Origin: Linyphia triangularis
Lineage: Eukaryota > Arthropoda > Arachnida > Araneae > Linyphiidae
Direction of reading: 5' to 3'
DNA: 64,000 nucleotides
Assembly (NCBI GenBank): GCA_963978545.1
Contig: OZ021727.1
Coordinates: 16,008,743-16,072,742, forward strand
The position numbers and the translations under genes were made by a program. The notes under the pieces were generated by a model. It was not told the DNA's origin, searched no databases, and saw only the letters and a list, made by a program, of their open reading frames with translations. This document shows positions 22,861 to 36,593 of the stretch, in pieces (within the stretch, counting starts at the first letter, position 1; each line of letters opens with the position of its first letter).

Positions 22861-23519
22861 ATTTCGTTTTTCTTAAAAGATAGGTAATCTATCACTTTGA
22901 AACTTACAGCTGTCTTCCAGAGATCTTCGATATAATTAAATGCTAAAATATTAGCCCGCTCCAAAATTATTCTGTTGTAAAATTCATTTTCTAGGATAAT
23001 CATATAAAGGAATCTTTAATATACACTTCTTTTGAAACATAATATACACTTCCTTTGCTGCGGATCTTTTTTTTTTTTTTTTCTTTTTTTTTTTTTTTAA
23101 TTACCTTTTTTATAACTACTTTTCCTTCTTCGTTATTGGAATTATTGAGACAATTCCTATAATCAGAAACGTAATTTGCCTTTCTTTTTATAATGATTCC
23201 ATCAGAAAAGGTTAAAGCATTAGTTATTTATGATAGATTTGACTTCTTAATTTTACGCATGCTTGAGTGTCTTGGCTGAATAGGAGTGCTTGAATGAATT
23301 AGTAAATTGGAAACTTTCCATTAAAATAATTAGAATACTCTCAAATAAAAATAGTGCACTTATCAAGAAATAAAACATGAGCAAATATAATCATTTCAGC
23401 TTGTTTATTGAAAGGCCAAAAAATATATAAATGTTAATGAAGTTCAGGCAAAATATAGGCAACAAATACAATATTTGAAAATAAACTATGTACAATATTT
23501 ACATTTTAAACTATGTACC

Positions 23520-24330
23520 ATGTTTACATTGCTCCATAATGAACAGAGGGCTCCTACAGATCGGGCGTAAGAAGCTTCTACAACTTCTCTTGTTGTTCAG
23601 AATCTTTCTTGAAAACGGGATAAACTTTAAGTCTACTATACAGCAATTACATTTCTGTCAGTGAGATATATCAATTGCATTCTTGTCGTTCTCAGAAGAA
23701 GTGTAGTTCACATCATCCAGTCAAAGTCGGGAGTACCAACATCTGAAAGTGTGACCAAGCCAAGAACAGTTTTCCCTTATCGTAGTCTACAGTCAAACTC
23801 TCTTTTGCAATCATCAGGTTTTACAATAATGCACGTCAAAAAGCTTCTAACTGCAGTTGTTGACCATCATTTGATTCATTTCAAATACTTATGTCGCTTC
23901 CTTAAGGAGACATTGCTTTCTAATAGCTGCTCATGAGCAACAAGGACTTAATTCTGTCTGTTTTAGAGTTAACAAGCGAAGATCACCTTCATTCTCGCCA
24001 TTATCAGTAATATCGTAATTCAAACCAATCTGAAGTAAGAATGTCTCCTTACATTCGGAAACAGTTTCCGTCATAATATCACACCGACACATCCTATTCT
24101 TTGTTCGGATTTCATGACAATGAAGAAGTGGAAGGATCAGGAACAAAATTTTCACTTTCGTTGTTTTCATAAGTATCGTAGTTCACATCAACCCGTCGAA
24201 ATCTGAAGTGAGAATGTTTCCATACATTCTGTCTTGAAACTATTTCCATCAAAATATTAGACCGACAAACCCACTTCTATGTTCGGATTTCATGAGAATG
24301 GAAAATTCAAAGATGCTTGACACAGATGTT
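23520..24330 (-). repeat. Degenerate ~178-bp tandem repeat with protein-like frames (B)
   Basis: Homologue of 6540-7350 with anchors at about 24103 and 24281. The frame ending PDPSTSSLS followed by TGA corresponds to PDPSNSSLS and TGA in copy A, so some frames and stops are shared. A minus-strand open frame at 23931-24170 covers the DITDNGENEG unit. Confidence 0.45.
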
Positions 24331-24767
24331 GTTCATCGACTGATCCAGTTGGAACGTTTGGGTCGTCTTCCTACTGGTATTTATGAATTGCTTGCTAAAC
24401 TTTATTCTTCTTCAAATCGGATAAGCAAGTAAAAATTCCAATGGGATTGGAGTAATACAAATCCTGAATGAGCAACAGTTTGTAATGGAATCTCCGAAGA
24501 ATAAACATAATTCAGTCGAATCCATTTAAAACGATTTCAAAAGACATTTTTCTGGCAACATTTCAGTCGATTCTCTGTCGTTTTCATTTCAAGATTTAGC
24601 TCTTCTAGTCGTCCGTTTTTGTCGTATATAGATATATTATTCATTGAGACCTGTCAAAGGATTGTATTGAGGAGTTGGAGTGTTATACTCTAACCTACGC
24701 ACTTTAGAGATTTCTTTTTACGCCGCCCAACCCACCCACTAGATGTTGTTTTTTTCACATTCACCGC

Positions 24768-25016
24768 CTATTCTGTTTGTGACCCCTCACCAGAGGAACC
24801 CAGGAGCTTAAGGTGACAGTGCAAGAGGAGGCGAAAGAAGTCCAAATGATGGGGACCCTCTTCCACCTCCTCTTCCACCACCTCCTTCTCCTCCTCCACC
24901 ACCTCCTCCACTTCTAGCGAACTAGACAACCACTCCATGGGCTCCTCTGGTTCCAGGATCACATCTACCTCCCAAAAGGGACAACTGTGTTCCCACTCCA
25001 TCTCCTCGCAATCCAT
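24768..25016 (-). CDS. Conserved 82-codon acidic ORF, function unknown (copy B)
   Basis: Paralogue of the ORF at 7683-7931, again 82 codons on the minus strand with the same start. The differences are L17V, D35E and V81T, and the stop is TAG where copy A has TAA. The Glu/Val tract length is unchanged, although such tracts often change length when unconstrained. The upstream minus-strand sequence has short repeated AAAGTTGTTATT-like blocks in both copies. The same degenerate 178-bp repeat lies downstream. No known domain is seen, and transcription cannot be judged from sequence. Confidence 0.38.
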   Translation of the reverse strand: MDCEEMEWEHSCPFWEVDVILEPEEPMEWLSSSLEVEEVVEEEKEVVEEEVEEGPHHLDFFRLLLHCHLKLLGSSGEGSQTE

Positions 25017-27764
25017 ATCTCAATTTCAATCAGCAATAACAACTTTCAAAAAGTAATAACAACTTTCAACAAGCAATAAACTCGCTTTCAATGAAAACAG
25101 CAACGATTTTCACACAAGCGCAAACAAAATCTCGCTTTTTTCAAATAGCAGTTTACTTTATTCGACAACTTTTTTAATCTAGTTTATAATAAAGAATTGT
25201 AAGTTCAGTGGAACATCCAAAGTGTTTGTTGCGTGCAACAATATGGTTTTGTCTCTAATGATTCTCATTATTTTAAATGGTAGTGATAACAATTGGAATT
25301 TAGTTAAATGAAACATTGTTTAAAATAAGTCATTTTAACAGATAAATATTTTCTTCTAGCTGCATAGCCCCACGTTGCGGAGACCCTTCATTGGTGTATA
25401 GGTCCCAGCTTTTGGGGCTTCGCGAATGGGTTCGTTTCTCACGTAGAAAGTTACATTGCTATGCAAAACCAAGCAAGCTTCGCTCGTTAAAAGTTTCTTT
25501 GTAGCAAACACAGCTTGTTTTTCTTTGTGAAAAGTTTCATTGTTAAGCAAACACAACTCGCTTCATTGACACTTAAGCACAGGCGGCTCAAAATAATAAT
25601 AACAAAAAAATAATAATTAACAAAATTAACTAAAAAAGAACTAATTAAAATTTTAACATTATGTTTGTCAAAGGCACAATACCCCCCCCCCCCACAAAAA
25701 AAAATAAAAAAAAATCAGAACGATGGCTATATCTTTTGTTCTAATTATCGTAGAATCTTACGGTTTGCACCAAATTGTTTTGCTTACTATTTTCTGTATA
25801 TCTGATGCAAAATTTTTTTCTTAAGGGACCGTTTACTAAGTAAAAGTAACGCTATCTTCAAAAATTTCAATATGAACCCTTATTTTTATCATTTCATTTG
25901 ATTTAGAAAACATCATTTGCTCTATATATCAAATTTCAATGCATTATGTTGAAAAACACGTCACTTACTAGCGAAAATGTTTCGACCATTTTTTGACCGA
26001 TCTTCAGGAAGAATTTCCATAAAACGAAAGGTATTTTTAAGGTTCTACTTCACAGCGGGAGAAATTGAACGGTCAGTGCGGCGTTTCATGACGTTAAAAA
26101 ATACAAATATTAGTCTAAAACTCCATAGAAACTACTTGGATTTATAGTGTCATGTTTAAGATTAATACAAAAATAGCAAGTAAACGTAAAAGTAATATAA
26201 TTTATTTACAACATTAAAGATGTGCATTCTTCACACGAAATAAATAAAATATCGAAAACTGTAATTGCAGAAGTATAACTTATACTACTGATAATTTGAA
26301 AATTAATAAATATAAAATGTAGGCATTAGTAAACAGTATTCAGCAAAGCGTGATTATTTTACAGAAACATTTCACTGTAAACACAAATGTAACTTGATCG
26401 TTGAAATTATTTATAAAATGAAAAAATCACATGATTCAGTAAAATTTTTAAAGGATAACTTATTGAAATTGTTTAAAATTTTTTTTTTAAATAAATGTAA
26501 TTTAAGAAAGTAAATTTAAAAAAAAAAGGACACTGTTGAAAACCACACAAAACATGTGTTCCACGATTCTAAACACGTTAGACAGATTAAAAATATGTAT
26601 ATAAAAAATAAAACTGCTTTGTTTGCATAAAACAATATATATATTTTTTTGTAATTTTATGAAATTCTGTTCCTATTCACCCCATTTTACGATAATTGAA
26701 CGCTGTGCAATTTTCCCCACCTCTAGTTTACCTTGAATTAATCTTCAATAGTTTTCAAAAGTCGTTTACTATACGGTCCCTTAAAATGAGCGTTTTTTAC
26801 ATTTTCGCAAAAAAATCGAGAATTAAAAGTCAAAATGGAAAGAAAAATTGTAAGGAGATTTTAGGCCATGGTAAATCTAATGAAAGCAAAAGAAATATAT
26901 GTTTTTATTCAAAAAAAATTTAAATTGTTTTATTAATTCATAATTAATTATTAAAAAAGATGCAAAAGTTGATTGCGATATGTTTGGCCGTTTACAAACT
27001 ATCTTTTGAAAAGAAAATTACTGAAATCGAGGCCGTGCGCAAAAAACCAAGTGTCTTGCTAGATGCTCAGTTTCACGAGAGTGTTATAGTTGGATCAGGC
27101 CCGAAACAACCAGATCGTGAAGTCACAGCGATACTACTTAGATAAGATTGCATACGAAGATGGATGAAGAAGCATCGAAGTTGGAATATTTACAATGCCT
27201 AACTACATAATCTATTCTAAATTAAAGTATAGGAATACATTTAAAAATTTTATATTTTTAGGGAATAAATTTAAAAAAAATTATTTGTTTAAATTAATTT
27301 ATTCAAAAGCTTGTTGTTTCAAAACTGATTGGTGGTTACACTGAAAAAATTTCAGTTTAATTTTTCTTAAAAACTAAAATACAAAAACAATATTAAAAAA
27401 ATGATTTAAATAATCTTTTACTTCAATAAATAATCTTTTATTTAAAACCAGAATTTCCTTTACGAAAAATTGAACATTTACCCACAAATTCTTCCTTTAT
27501 CGAGACTAATTATATAAAAATATTTTTTAATATTTAAGAAACTTCTCTTACCTAGATTTAAAGCAAAACGTAGTTTATATAATTTAGTGAGTAATTAAAC
27601 AAGTTATATTTTTATAATTCAAAGAGATTTTTACAAAACTTTTTAAGAGTATTACGAAGTAAATTAAATTCCTTTTAATTTTTTAGAAATTGGTTGCTTT
27701 TCCATGAACAGAGTTCTAAAATGATAAAGAATATCTCATCTAAATTGAAACTATAATGTCCAAA

Positions 27765-27955
27765 CAATAGACATTTCCAAGAATCTAGGGCGGATGCCTT
27801 CTGGGTGGACTTTTAAAGGGAAGGAGCCTCACATTTATGCCTTGATTAGGAAGAAACCCAGAAAACTCCGACTGCAGCTCGACAATCGACTGAAGTGTCC
27901 CAATATGCTGTCGTGTCCGTTTCTGAAATTAAAAATTGCATAGCTCTAAAAAAAG
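27765..27955 (+). pseudogene. Short protein-like frame inside the 27028 element
   Basis: A frame from about 27767 reads TIDISKNLGRMPSGWTFKGK, continues EPHIYALIRKKPRKLRLQL, and stops at 27943-27945 (TAG). GC content is higher than the surroundings. I do not recognise the family. It could be a transposon-coded exon or a captured gene fragment. Confidence 0.25.
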
Positions 27956-28149
27956 ATATCAAACTCATCGATTCCAAGACTTAATTTTAAAGTAGGTTAA
28001 TTAAAAAAATATACAAATATAATCATACAGAAAAAGTGGCTAGTTTTCTTTTCATACTTTGACATTTCACTTTGTCATTACGAATTTTGACATAATTTTT
28101 TAAATGTATGTTAATGCTAAACATTAAATTTTTCAAAATAATTGTATTA

Positions 28150-28480
28150 GAAGAATCCTTAAAATCTTTTGGCCTGTTAAAATTATTAACGAAGCAATTT
28201 TAGAAAGGGCAGACATTACTTCAATCGAAGAAGAAATCGGTGAGAGAAGGTGGCGATGGACGGGTTATGTATTAAGAATGCCAAAAGAGAATCTAACACA
28301 CGTTTCTATCTTCTGGGCTCCTGATGGCAAGAGGAAAAGAGGAAGGCCTAGGACAACTTGGCAAAGTCAAATGCAATCAGACCTAAAAAAGGATCGCTTA
28401 AATGGTCTAGAAGAAGCAAGATCCCTGGCCAAAGATCGGAAGGTATGGAGAGGTAGGCTGGAAACCTTAACAGAGTGAAG
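28150..28480 (+). pseudogene. LINE reverse-transcriptase C-terminal fragment
   Basis: An open frame from about 28151 reads RILKIFWPVKIINEAI, then EEEIGERRWRWTGYVLRMP, GKRKRGRPRTTWQ and RKVWRGRLETL before TGA at 28476-28478. The order RRWRWxGHxLRM, then GxRxRGRPRTTW, then DRxxWRxxV is typical of the very C-terminus of non-LTR retrotransposon polymerases found in many invertebrate genomes. The catalytic reverse-transcriptase core and endonuclease are absent, so this is a 5'-truncated copy. It lies inside the 27028-29850 element, presumably by nested insertion. Confidence 0.75.
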
Positions 28481-29069
28481 AGCCTAATTAAGTAAATATG
28501 TAATGCTCACTGACAAACAAAATTCTATTCAAATTTTTGTCTTCGTTCCACAATCACATTGTCGATCTGGAATTTCAGGAAGAAGATCCATCTTTTTCAA
28601 TACTAGTTCCTTCAAAAGTTGTTTCTGATTTTTGAATTTCAAAAAATTTTCTTCATGTTTAACTCCGATAACTTTTTGAAATTTCTAGAAAATATGGCCT
28701 TGGTACTACACAATATTTGAATAAACATTTCTAATACTTTTAGAATATGCGAATACAAATCATCATGAATGTGGTTTCTTATAGGAAAATTTGTTATTTA
28801 GTATTCGGTACTTATACTATCATTACACATATATACAAATTTATAGTACATAATCCCACCTTATTTACCAAGCCAACATTTAAGTGAAGTGAAAGCTTAA
28901 ACTTCAGGACAAATGTAGGACAGATGTACATTTTAACTCTAGCTGCTTGAAAAACACTGCCAGACAATGTCAACAAACAGTGGTTTTCTTTAAGTTTTCT
29001 TAGTCAGACGTTACTTAAACGGTAAAAAAGATAAGTATCCATAGAAAGATCTCAAATTAATCCTTGGTA

Positions 29070-29111
29070 CAGATGTAGTATAGGACATTTCTTTGGCGCA
29101 ATTTTCTTTGG

Positions 29112-29155
<44 letters not shown>

Positions 29156-29313
29156 AAATGTTGTTTTCGGCGATGGATTATATTTTAAGTTATATTTTAA
29201 TTCAGTTAATTATTTATATTTTAATTTTCTTTCACTTACTGTGTTTTTAATTTTGGCGAATTTTCTAAACGCCAAAAGAAAACCAAAATTCTAAATGTCC
29301 TATACCACATCTG
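29070..29313. mobile_element. Nested MITE with CAGATGTRGTATAGGACATT termini
   Basis: Inverted termini of about 20-45 bp. TA precedes the left end (29068-29069), and the right end is followed by TT where TA would be expected. The interior includes a run of about 37 T (29115-29151). It is probably a mariner-type MITE. Confidence 0.55.
29115..29151 (+). repeat. Homopolymer T run, about 37
   Basis: A continuous T run inside the nested MITE. It is likely to vary in length and to be error-prone in assembly. Confidence 0.95.
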
Positions 29314-31362
29314 TTTTCAATCCATACAAAAATACACTTATATTAAGAATGTCATGAACAATAACTAGAAAATTACCCCAAAACTTGGTTAGATTCCTCA
29401 GTTCAAATATTGAAAATCATTAATAAATTGCTACCTAATTAAATCTGACAGAAAAATAGATTAGGCTTAATATTCACATATTTAATGCAGTATACGTTAA
29501 AGATTTCGAAGACCATTTTTTAGAAATGGCTTTTGAAATAGAATGCAACCAAATCGCATTTGGTGCGTTATACTTTTACATTAACATTTTGAAAATTATG
29601 TACTCACCGTAAATAATAAACTTTAATAATCCTTACGAAAAATGTGGAGATAATTAATAATTCAAAATTATACAAAGAATCTCCCAAACTCAATTTACAA
29701 GTTCAAACAGCATTCACAGTTTCGTTTCACAGAATCACAGATATAAAACATGGCTTTCGTCTGTGGAGTCATACTCGTTTAAAAATTCAAAATTATGGCC
29801 TTGTAGACTAAGCATCTAGCAAGACACTTTGTTTTTCGCGCACGGCCTCGCTGAAATATATTAATTATTTAAGTATTTATGGCCAAAAAAGTAACTTTTT
29901 TATTTAACATTAATTTATCATTTTCTTTTTATCATTTGAATTACAAACAATCATTAGAAAATTACGAATTTTTGTATTTCGACATATTTTTGGATGCTGA
30001 ATCCAAATATGGGATAATATTATGAGGTTGCTATTGAATTTTTCAAAGTTTGGTTCTATTTTAATGTGTAGAGGATCCCTCATGAGAAAAAAAACTACAT
30101 GCAATCATTAAAAACCTTCCAAGATTTACAACGGTACCTTTTGTTTGTCAACAATTAGAGCACAAGATATAGCCAACGTTCTGATTTTTTTTTTTTTTTT
30201 GGGTACTGTACAATTAGAAAGTCAAAACCACTCATGTTGAAGTTTTAAGAACTCTTAGGCTCTTTAAAGTAGTTTTCTATAGATCAACAGACAGACACTC
30301 TTTATTTTATATTAATAGATTATTAGATCAATTGTCATTATCACACTACAAATCTACTTCAAGTTACCTGAACCTTCGACCTGAAGTTGTTAGATACCAT
30401 GATTAATTTATTAAATGTTACATGTTTTATTATATAACCTGTTTAGTAATATATTGAACTATTTATTTTGTCGATATCATGAATAAAACAAAAGTCAAAT
30501 TTAAAAAAAATTCGATGTTTTATGATTTCGTGTCATGCAACTGAAAACACAATTTCTTTTGTCAATGAGTGCGAAATGAAATAAAATAAAATTTGCGCAA
30601 AATGGCACAATACAATGGAATTTTCCATGACTATAATTATATGAAATACGATAATATCAATTCTATATAAATTCCATGTATGAAATTTTCATTCCGTTTG
30701 CAATTTTCAAAATAAATAAGGACACTCGATATTCGTTAGACCCTAATAGCTACAAAAAAAGTACCGAAGAATAAATATTCTTTTCAAATATCTCTACAAG
30801 GAAATACATCATAAAAACACTAAACTTAACAATCTCAAACATAATTCTTTTTTAAGTAACACAAAAATATAAACAGAACAACACCCTTCCGCAAACTTAG
30901 AATGGAAAAAGTACCATTTCCGTAAAAAAAAAAAAAAAAAACCTTACTTTAGCAGAAACATCGTATTTCCCCCCTCAAGCTTTTTGTGCTTCGTAAAATT
31001 ACTTTTTTACCTTGTTTATTCTGGGATAAAAAAACGCGAAAGCAAACACCAACTGGATTTTTCCACGTCCATCACTCGCAAACCGACACTTTTCTAATCA
31101 AAAAGTCATAAATTATTTCTCTTCTTACCTGAGTTGATATGCCACAGAAAAGAAAAAAAATATATATCAAAACTGTTGACATGTTTACATCGATTGGTAT
31201 ACACTTCCCAACACGTTGTGACTTTTTGACAGAAATATTACCACAGAAACCGAAAGAAACTTCTCCGGCTTGAGAATTTCTTTTATCGGTATTTTGTTTT
31301 TGCTCTTTGGCAACAACAACAACAAAAAATAAAGTATCAGGCCCTAAATTGTTGATTCTTAA

Positions 31363-32109
31363 CCCTTTCAGTCCCAATTATTATTTTTCATTTTAAAAAT
31401 CTGAAATTTATAAAATATACTCATTTGGTATCCAGAATAACAGGGTTGAAAGCAATTTTTTTTTTTGTTTAATTTTTTAATTAAAATTAAAAATGATTCC
31501 AAATGGCATCATTGGGCATTAGGTATAGGACAAGTCTAAAGCTATTTCGCTTCGGCATTTCTAAATAAATCAAATAAAATTTGAAATCTTCTATTTAGTC
31601 GTAAATATATCTTAACGTAGTGAATACTGCTAGAAAAAAATAGCAATATAGTGGTAATAACAGTTCGAATCTAAAATAAATAACATAGCCGGGAAAAGGT
31701 GTTGAGTTGTAATTAACTCCCAATGATGCCAAATGGAATCATCACTTTTCAATCGTTGCAAATGTTAAAATTTTAAAATATTTATTCGTTAAAAATGGTT
31801 AATATACAATTTTTAAATATTAAAGAAAATAATACGAACATATTTAAAAGAGTTATTTAATTTAAATTACTTAAAAAAGGAAATTAATTTCGGCATCTTT
31901 TTCGGAATTGAGAAAACATAAAAAAGCCTCATTTCATTTATCAACAGAACCCGTGCAGCCATATATTGGTGAAAAAGAAAAATATATTTGGGCAGAGAAT
32001 AGTTTGATGATTGTAAAAACGTTGATTCGAATTCACTGGGAGTATTAGGTGAGGAGAAAAAAAATTGTAAATGTTGTGATTCCAATTGGCATCACTGGGA
32101 GTGAAAGGG
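31363..32109. mobile_element. TTAA-flanked (piggyBac-like) element, copy B only
   Basis: Termini CCCTTTCAGTCCC and, inverted, CCCTTTCACTCCC are flanked by TTAA at 31359-31362 and 32110-32113. Copy A has a single TTAA in the empty site near 12127. Internal blocks such as CCAAATGGCATCATTGGG recur in both orientations near 31498, 31722 and the right end. A minus-strand frame at 31867-32085 (SLPKYIFLFHQYM, then MRLFYVFSIPKKMPK) has only a faint resemblance to piggyBac transposase spacing and is best treated as unproven. Confidence 0.85.
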
Positions 32110-32164
32110 TTAATAAGTTCACTTATTATTCCAATATCATTATAGAAGGTGCTTAATCGTTTTT

Positions 32165-32700
32165 AAATCCGTCATATTAACTTCGATTTTATGTCTGTGT
32201 GGTTGGTTGGATATGTCGATAGCGGGAAAATATGCGGAGATCTAATTAACCCCTTTACTGTCATCCAATAGGGCTGAAATTTGGCAGAGAGATTCGATTA
32301 TAGTGTATTTTATCAAATTTTGGCGGTTGTCACTGTCACTAAAAAGTCGCTTTTACATTTATTGCTATGATCGTTTTGAAAACTAATAATCTCGTTTTAC
32401 CAATCATTGAATGAATCATTTCCTGTTTCCGAAATTGCTTGAATAAATGAACAGTAAAATTGCTTTAATCAGAATAAATAAAATATATTTAGTTGTGAGT
32501 GCATAAATTCTCATTCATTTTTAATGAATATATTAGTTTGCTGCATATTTTTCTGATAGAGATGTTTTTATTTTTAAAATTAGATGCCAACTTCTAGCAC
32601 ACGCTGGTAACAGAAACGTCGCTTTGTATATAACTATAAAAATTGCAACGCATACAAAAGATTTATATTAAAAACTTTTTATGGGTTGTTTTATTACTTT
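32165..32700 (+). repeat. rep-1, copy B2
   Basis: Homologue of 12185-12720. It is joined to rep-2 at its 3' end. Confidence 0.75.
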
Positions 32701-33120
32701 CAATTACCCATAACCAATAAAAATAAAAAGTTTCGATATTTTTTGCATTTCTCCGCATTTTGTAATATCCTGAATTCAAAAAATAGGTTTAGAAAAAATG
32801 TATGTCTATGTGTCCGTGTATACGTGGTCAGCTTAACTCTCGAACGAATTGACCTACGATGCTGAAATTTGGTGTACGGATTAGTGATCACCATAGGACC
32901 TGTTATTAAGTATTTCGTCAATATTGGAAATGCGCAAAACATTAAAACATGGAAAAAACATGCAAAAATCATGTTTTTTAGCAATTGCTAAAAAACGGAT
33001 TAAATGATTTGGATTAAAATCATTGTAGTAATGCGTTTTAAGGTTTTCTAAATATCCCCACCTCCGAAATTCCTCTAAAATGCTATCAATGAGTAAAAAA
33101 TTGATAAATGAATGTCTTAA

Positions 33121-33586
<466 letters not shown>

Positions 33587-33922
33587 TTAACACTGAGTTC
33601 TCTTCCTTTGAGCACCGCTCATCAACGTCCATTTTTTCCCCTCTCTTCGGTTTCCCTTACAAAAAAGATAATGTAAGAAATATTGAATAGTATATCGCTA
33701 AATTCGCCATTTTGACTGTGAGTGTAATTTTTAACCCATGTAAGAATTATCACAAAATATCTCCAAAACAGGCAATTTTTTCAAATGAATAAAAATATGA
33801 AAAGGAAATACCACTATTCTGCTTCAGATTTCAATGTAGTGAGCGTTATTATAAAATAATTGAGTGTAGTGCGATGCTTTACACCCCTCGTTTACTGATA
33901 GAAATGCTCTCTAATACCACAT

Positions 33923-34020
33923 ATAGTACACATTATCCCGTGGAGGTCCTTAGGAAGACCCCAACCATTCCTGGGACTTCGAATGTCACCCTAGGGACCT
34001 CCCTGGGAGAATACGTGCTA
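33923..34020. repeat. ~100-bp palindromic hairpin (copy B)
   Basis: Homologue of 15708-15808 with several substitutions. The pairing is mostly kept. Confidence 0.6.
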
Positions 34021-34674
34021 CAAAAGCAGAACTAACATAAATGGTTCATCGTTGTTCAGAAAATCTTTTTACTCAGAAGTAGTCATTTATACATAACTTA
34101 TATGTAGACTGTGTTCCTGGATTTTGTAGAATTTATGCGTCTTTTCATGTGTTATTCATCTCTGTATGTCTAATAAATATATTGCAATTAGGTGAATCGT
34201 TAATGATAGATCTCTCGTTATAATTATAGTAATAATTTTTAGGTAACGGTAAATATAATGGATGTAAATAGCAACCTAGAGGAGAAACTAAAATATTAAA
34301 ATAAAAACATGAATTTTATTTAGTATTATATATGCAATCATTTAGATAGTGTAAGTTGAACATTCATTTGATAATTTGACTGAGAGGAGATAAGGAGGGA
34401 CTTGTTACTTTTAAAAGAGAAGAAATGCATTAATCGGATTTGAGATAATAATAAAGCAATTTTTAGCGTATGATACTGCCAAGGAGTGAAGGATAGAAGA
34501 ATTAAAAAGAATGATTCCGCAATAAATAGTTACGCTAGTTTCAAAATAGTTTCAAAATCCCAATGCTTATTTCAAACCGTTTCAATATATCATTAGTTGG
34601 AATTTTCAACAACTTGAGTTAGAATTTTAAGAGTAAATCCTAGTTTTGTTACTTTAACTTGGGCTTTTTTACTT

Positions 34675-35190
34675 TCATTTACCCATATCTATACATAGAG
34701 AGATGAAAGTATAGTATTCAGTTAAAAAATTTTGCATTTCTCCATGTTTTGAAACACCCTGATTTCAAAAAAGTGGGTCTAGAAAAAAGTTTTGTCTGTG
34801 TGTCTCGTGTATGTACGTGGTCAACTGAAATTCGCATAAAAATGCTTTAATGGCGTAAAGAGTTGAAAAACAAATGCCTGAAACACAGAATTCTCTTTCC
34901 TTGAGCATACATCATCAACGATCGATTTTTCTTCTCTCATCAGTTTCACTTATAAGAAAGGATAATATAAGAAATATCGAAAAGTATGTAGCCAAAATCC
35001 TCATTTTGGCAGAGATTTTTGTCCTTATTTTTTTTAAGACCCATACAAGAATTGTCGCAAAAAATATCCCCAAACAGATAATTTTTGCTAAATGAATGAT
35101 GAAAATATAAGAACGGTAAATGACACAAATCCACGTCAGTTTTTCAGTGTAATTGAATGTTGCGCGATGTTCCACATCCCTAGTTTAAAT
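34675..35190 (+). repeat. rep-2, second copy in B
   Basis: Homologue of 16440-16965. Open frames at 34874-35175 are repeat-derived. Confidence 0.6.
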
Positions 35191-35345
35191 ATATACTCTG
35201 TCTACTGAAATTAATTCCATAAAAACAAATATTTAACATAGAAACACAAATTTTAAAGAATTCCAACTTTTCAGTTCTAGAAAATTCCCATTCCACAGTG
35301 CATACTCATCACTAAATTATTACAAGTATGATACAAATATCATTA

Positions 35346-35509
35346 CATGGGTGCCCGCAGAAATATTTTCAGAGGGGTGCAAGACTAGATTTTTATCAAA
35401 ATCATTATTTTTTTTAGAAATTTTAATTAATAGTTATGCATTTTAAATTATACTCTTTGAGAAAAGTTTAAAAAAAATTCATGTTATATTATTTTGAAAG
35501 CGCAAAACT

Positions 35510-35550
<41 letters not shown>

Positions 35551-36096
35551 GAATATTAAACAAATACATTTTTAACGATTTTTTTATCATCTAACTAGAT
35601 CTCACAGCATTCAGGTGACAGTGTTTGGAACAGAGGAACACGAAGATGCAAAAATACAGAATATTTCTTCCAAGTTTTGGAAATAAAAATAATTGGAAAA
35701 AAAAAAATGAAATACAAAGGCAGTATTGGATATGTTTAATTGAATTCTAAAAATAGATTTCAAAATAGTGTATCTGATGAAGCAAAATATTTTTCCTAGA
35801 ATTTTGAGAACTATACAGGAAATGATTATACAATAAAATAAATAAATATTTCTACTCAGCCTCCAATATTCTTAAGGCGCCAGTAGCTATGAAAAACGAC
35901 GAAGAAAAGAAACAAGACTAAAATAATAGAGAAGCAAATGCTTATTGTAACAAAAAAACAAAACAGCATATGTTCTTTTCTTTTTATCTTGGAATTTACA
36001 CCTTTTTTCTCATATACATTTTTTTAATTTTCAAGAGCTAGGGGAGGGGGGGGGGGGTGCAAGTGCATCTACTTGCATTCTCATGGAGCGCCCATG
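35346..36096. mobile_element. hAT MITE (copy B)
   Basis: Homologue of 17111-17853, flanked by TATCATTA (35338-35345) and CATCATTA (36097-36104). Comparing the four flanks gives an ancestral duplication of TATCATTA. It also contains an A-run near 35513-35546 and a G-run near 36046-36057 not seen in copy A. Confidence 0.8.
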
Positions 36097-36429
36097 CATC
36101 ATTATAATAAGAAATAAAGCATTACATCATATTAAGAAATGCTAACAACAATGATTCAAATTCCAAGTTTAATAAATTACTTTTTAGATTGAGTTTTAAA
36201 AAACAGTCCACTTTAATGTAAATACTAATCTAGTACATTTATTTTTAAATTGACTGCTTTTAATGTTTGTGCAATTAAGAAGTCCGAAAAGCATATTTTA
36301 GTGCTTATATATTTTTTTCTATATGTTAGAGTTCCTAAGAAACGGTAGACTGGACTTGGGAAAAGTTTGTTATGAAGTACCACATTCTAATGAAATTTCT
36401 CTCGAGAAAAATGTAAAAATATAGTTGTT

Positions 36430-36510
36430 TATGCAACTAGTTGGGAAAGTATAGTTATTTATGAAACTAGTTGGGAAAGTATAGTTATTAATGCAACTTG
36501 TTGAGAAAGT
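36430..36510 (+). repeat. ~32-bp tandem repeat, three units (copy B)
   Basis: Three units of ACTAGTTGGGAAAGTATAGT-like sequence, one more than at 18228-18290. Confidence 0.6.
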
Positions 36511-36593
36511 AATATTTTTTCAAATGAGGTAAAATTCTTATTTGATGAGTACCTTAGCGCGAGTCGAATAATTTTCCGAATTTGAAAAAGTAT
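36509..36593. repeat. ~85-bp palindromic hairpin (copy B)
   Basis: Homologue of 18286-18370. The overlapping minus-strand frame at 36554-36742 has drifted between copies. Confidence 0.6.

Larger units (their letters stand above)
27028..29850. mobile_element. 2.8-kb inverted-repeat transposon, unclassified, copy B only
   Basis: The termini begin CGAGGCCGTGCGC on both sides (inverted) and match over about 40 bp, including GTGTCTTGCTAGATGCT. They are flanked by CTGAAAT at 27021-27027 and 29851-29857. Copy A has a single CTGAAAT at the equivalent site (near 10582), so the insertion is precise. A 7-bp duplication does not point cleanly to one superfamily that I can name. The interior contains a LINE fragment, a short minisatellite-like T tract and a nested MITE. 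No transposase was recognised. Confidence 0.85.
25677..30208. mobile_element. TA-flanked inverted-repeat element (copy B), interrupted
   Basis: Homologue of 9237-10966, split by the 2.8-kb insertion at 27028-29850. The right end keeps GGGTACTG followed by TA. The left flank is mutated to CA. Confidence 0.6.

Noticed and set aside
31867..32085. piggyBac transposase fragment on the minus strand
   Set aside because: Only a faint match to the expected motif spacing and no catalytic Asp context. Not called as a gene.
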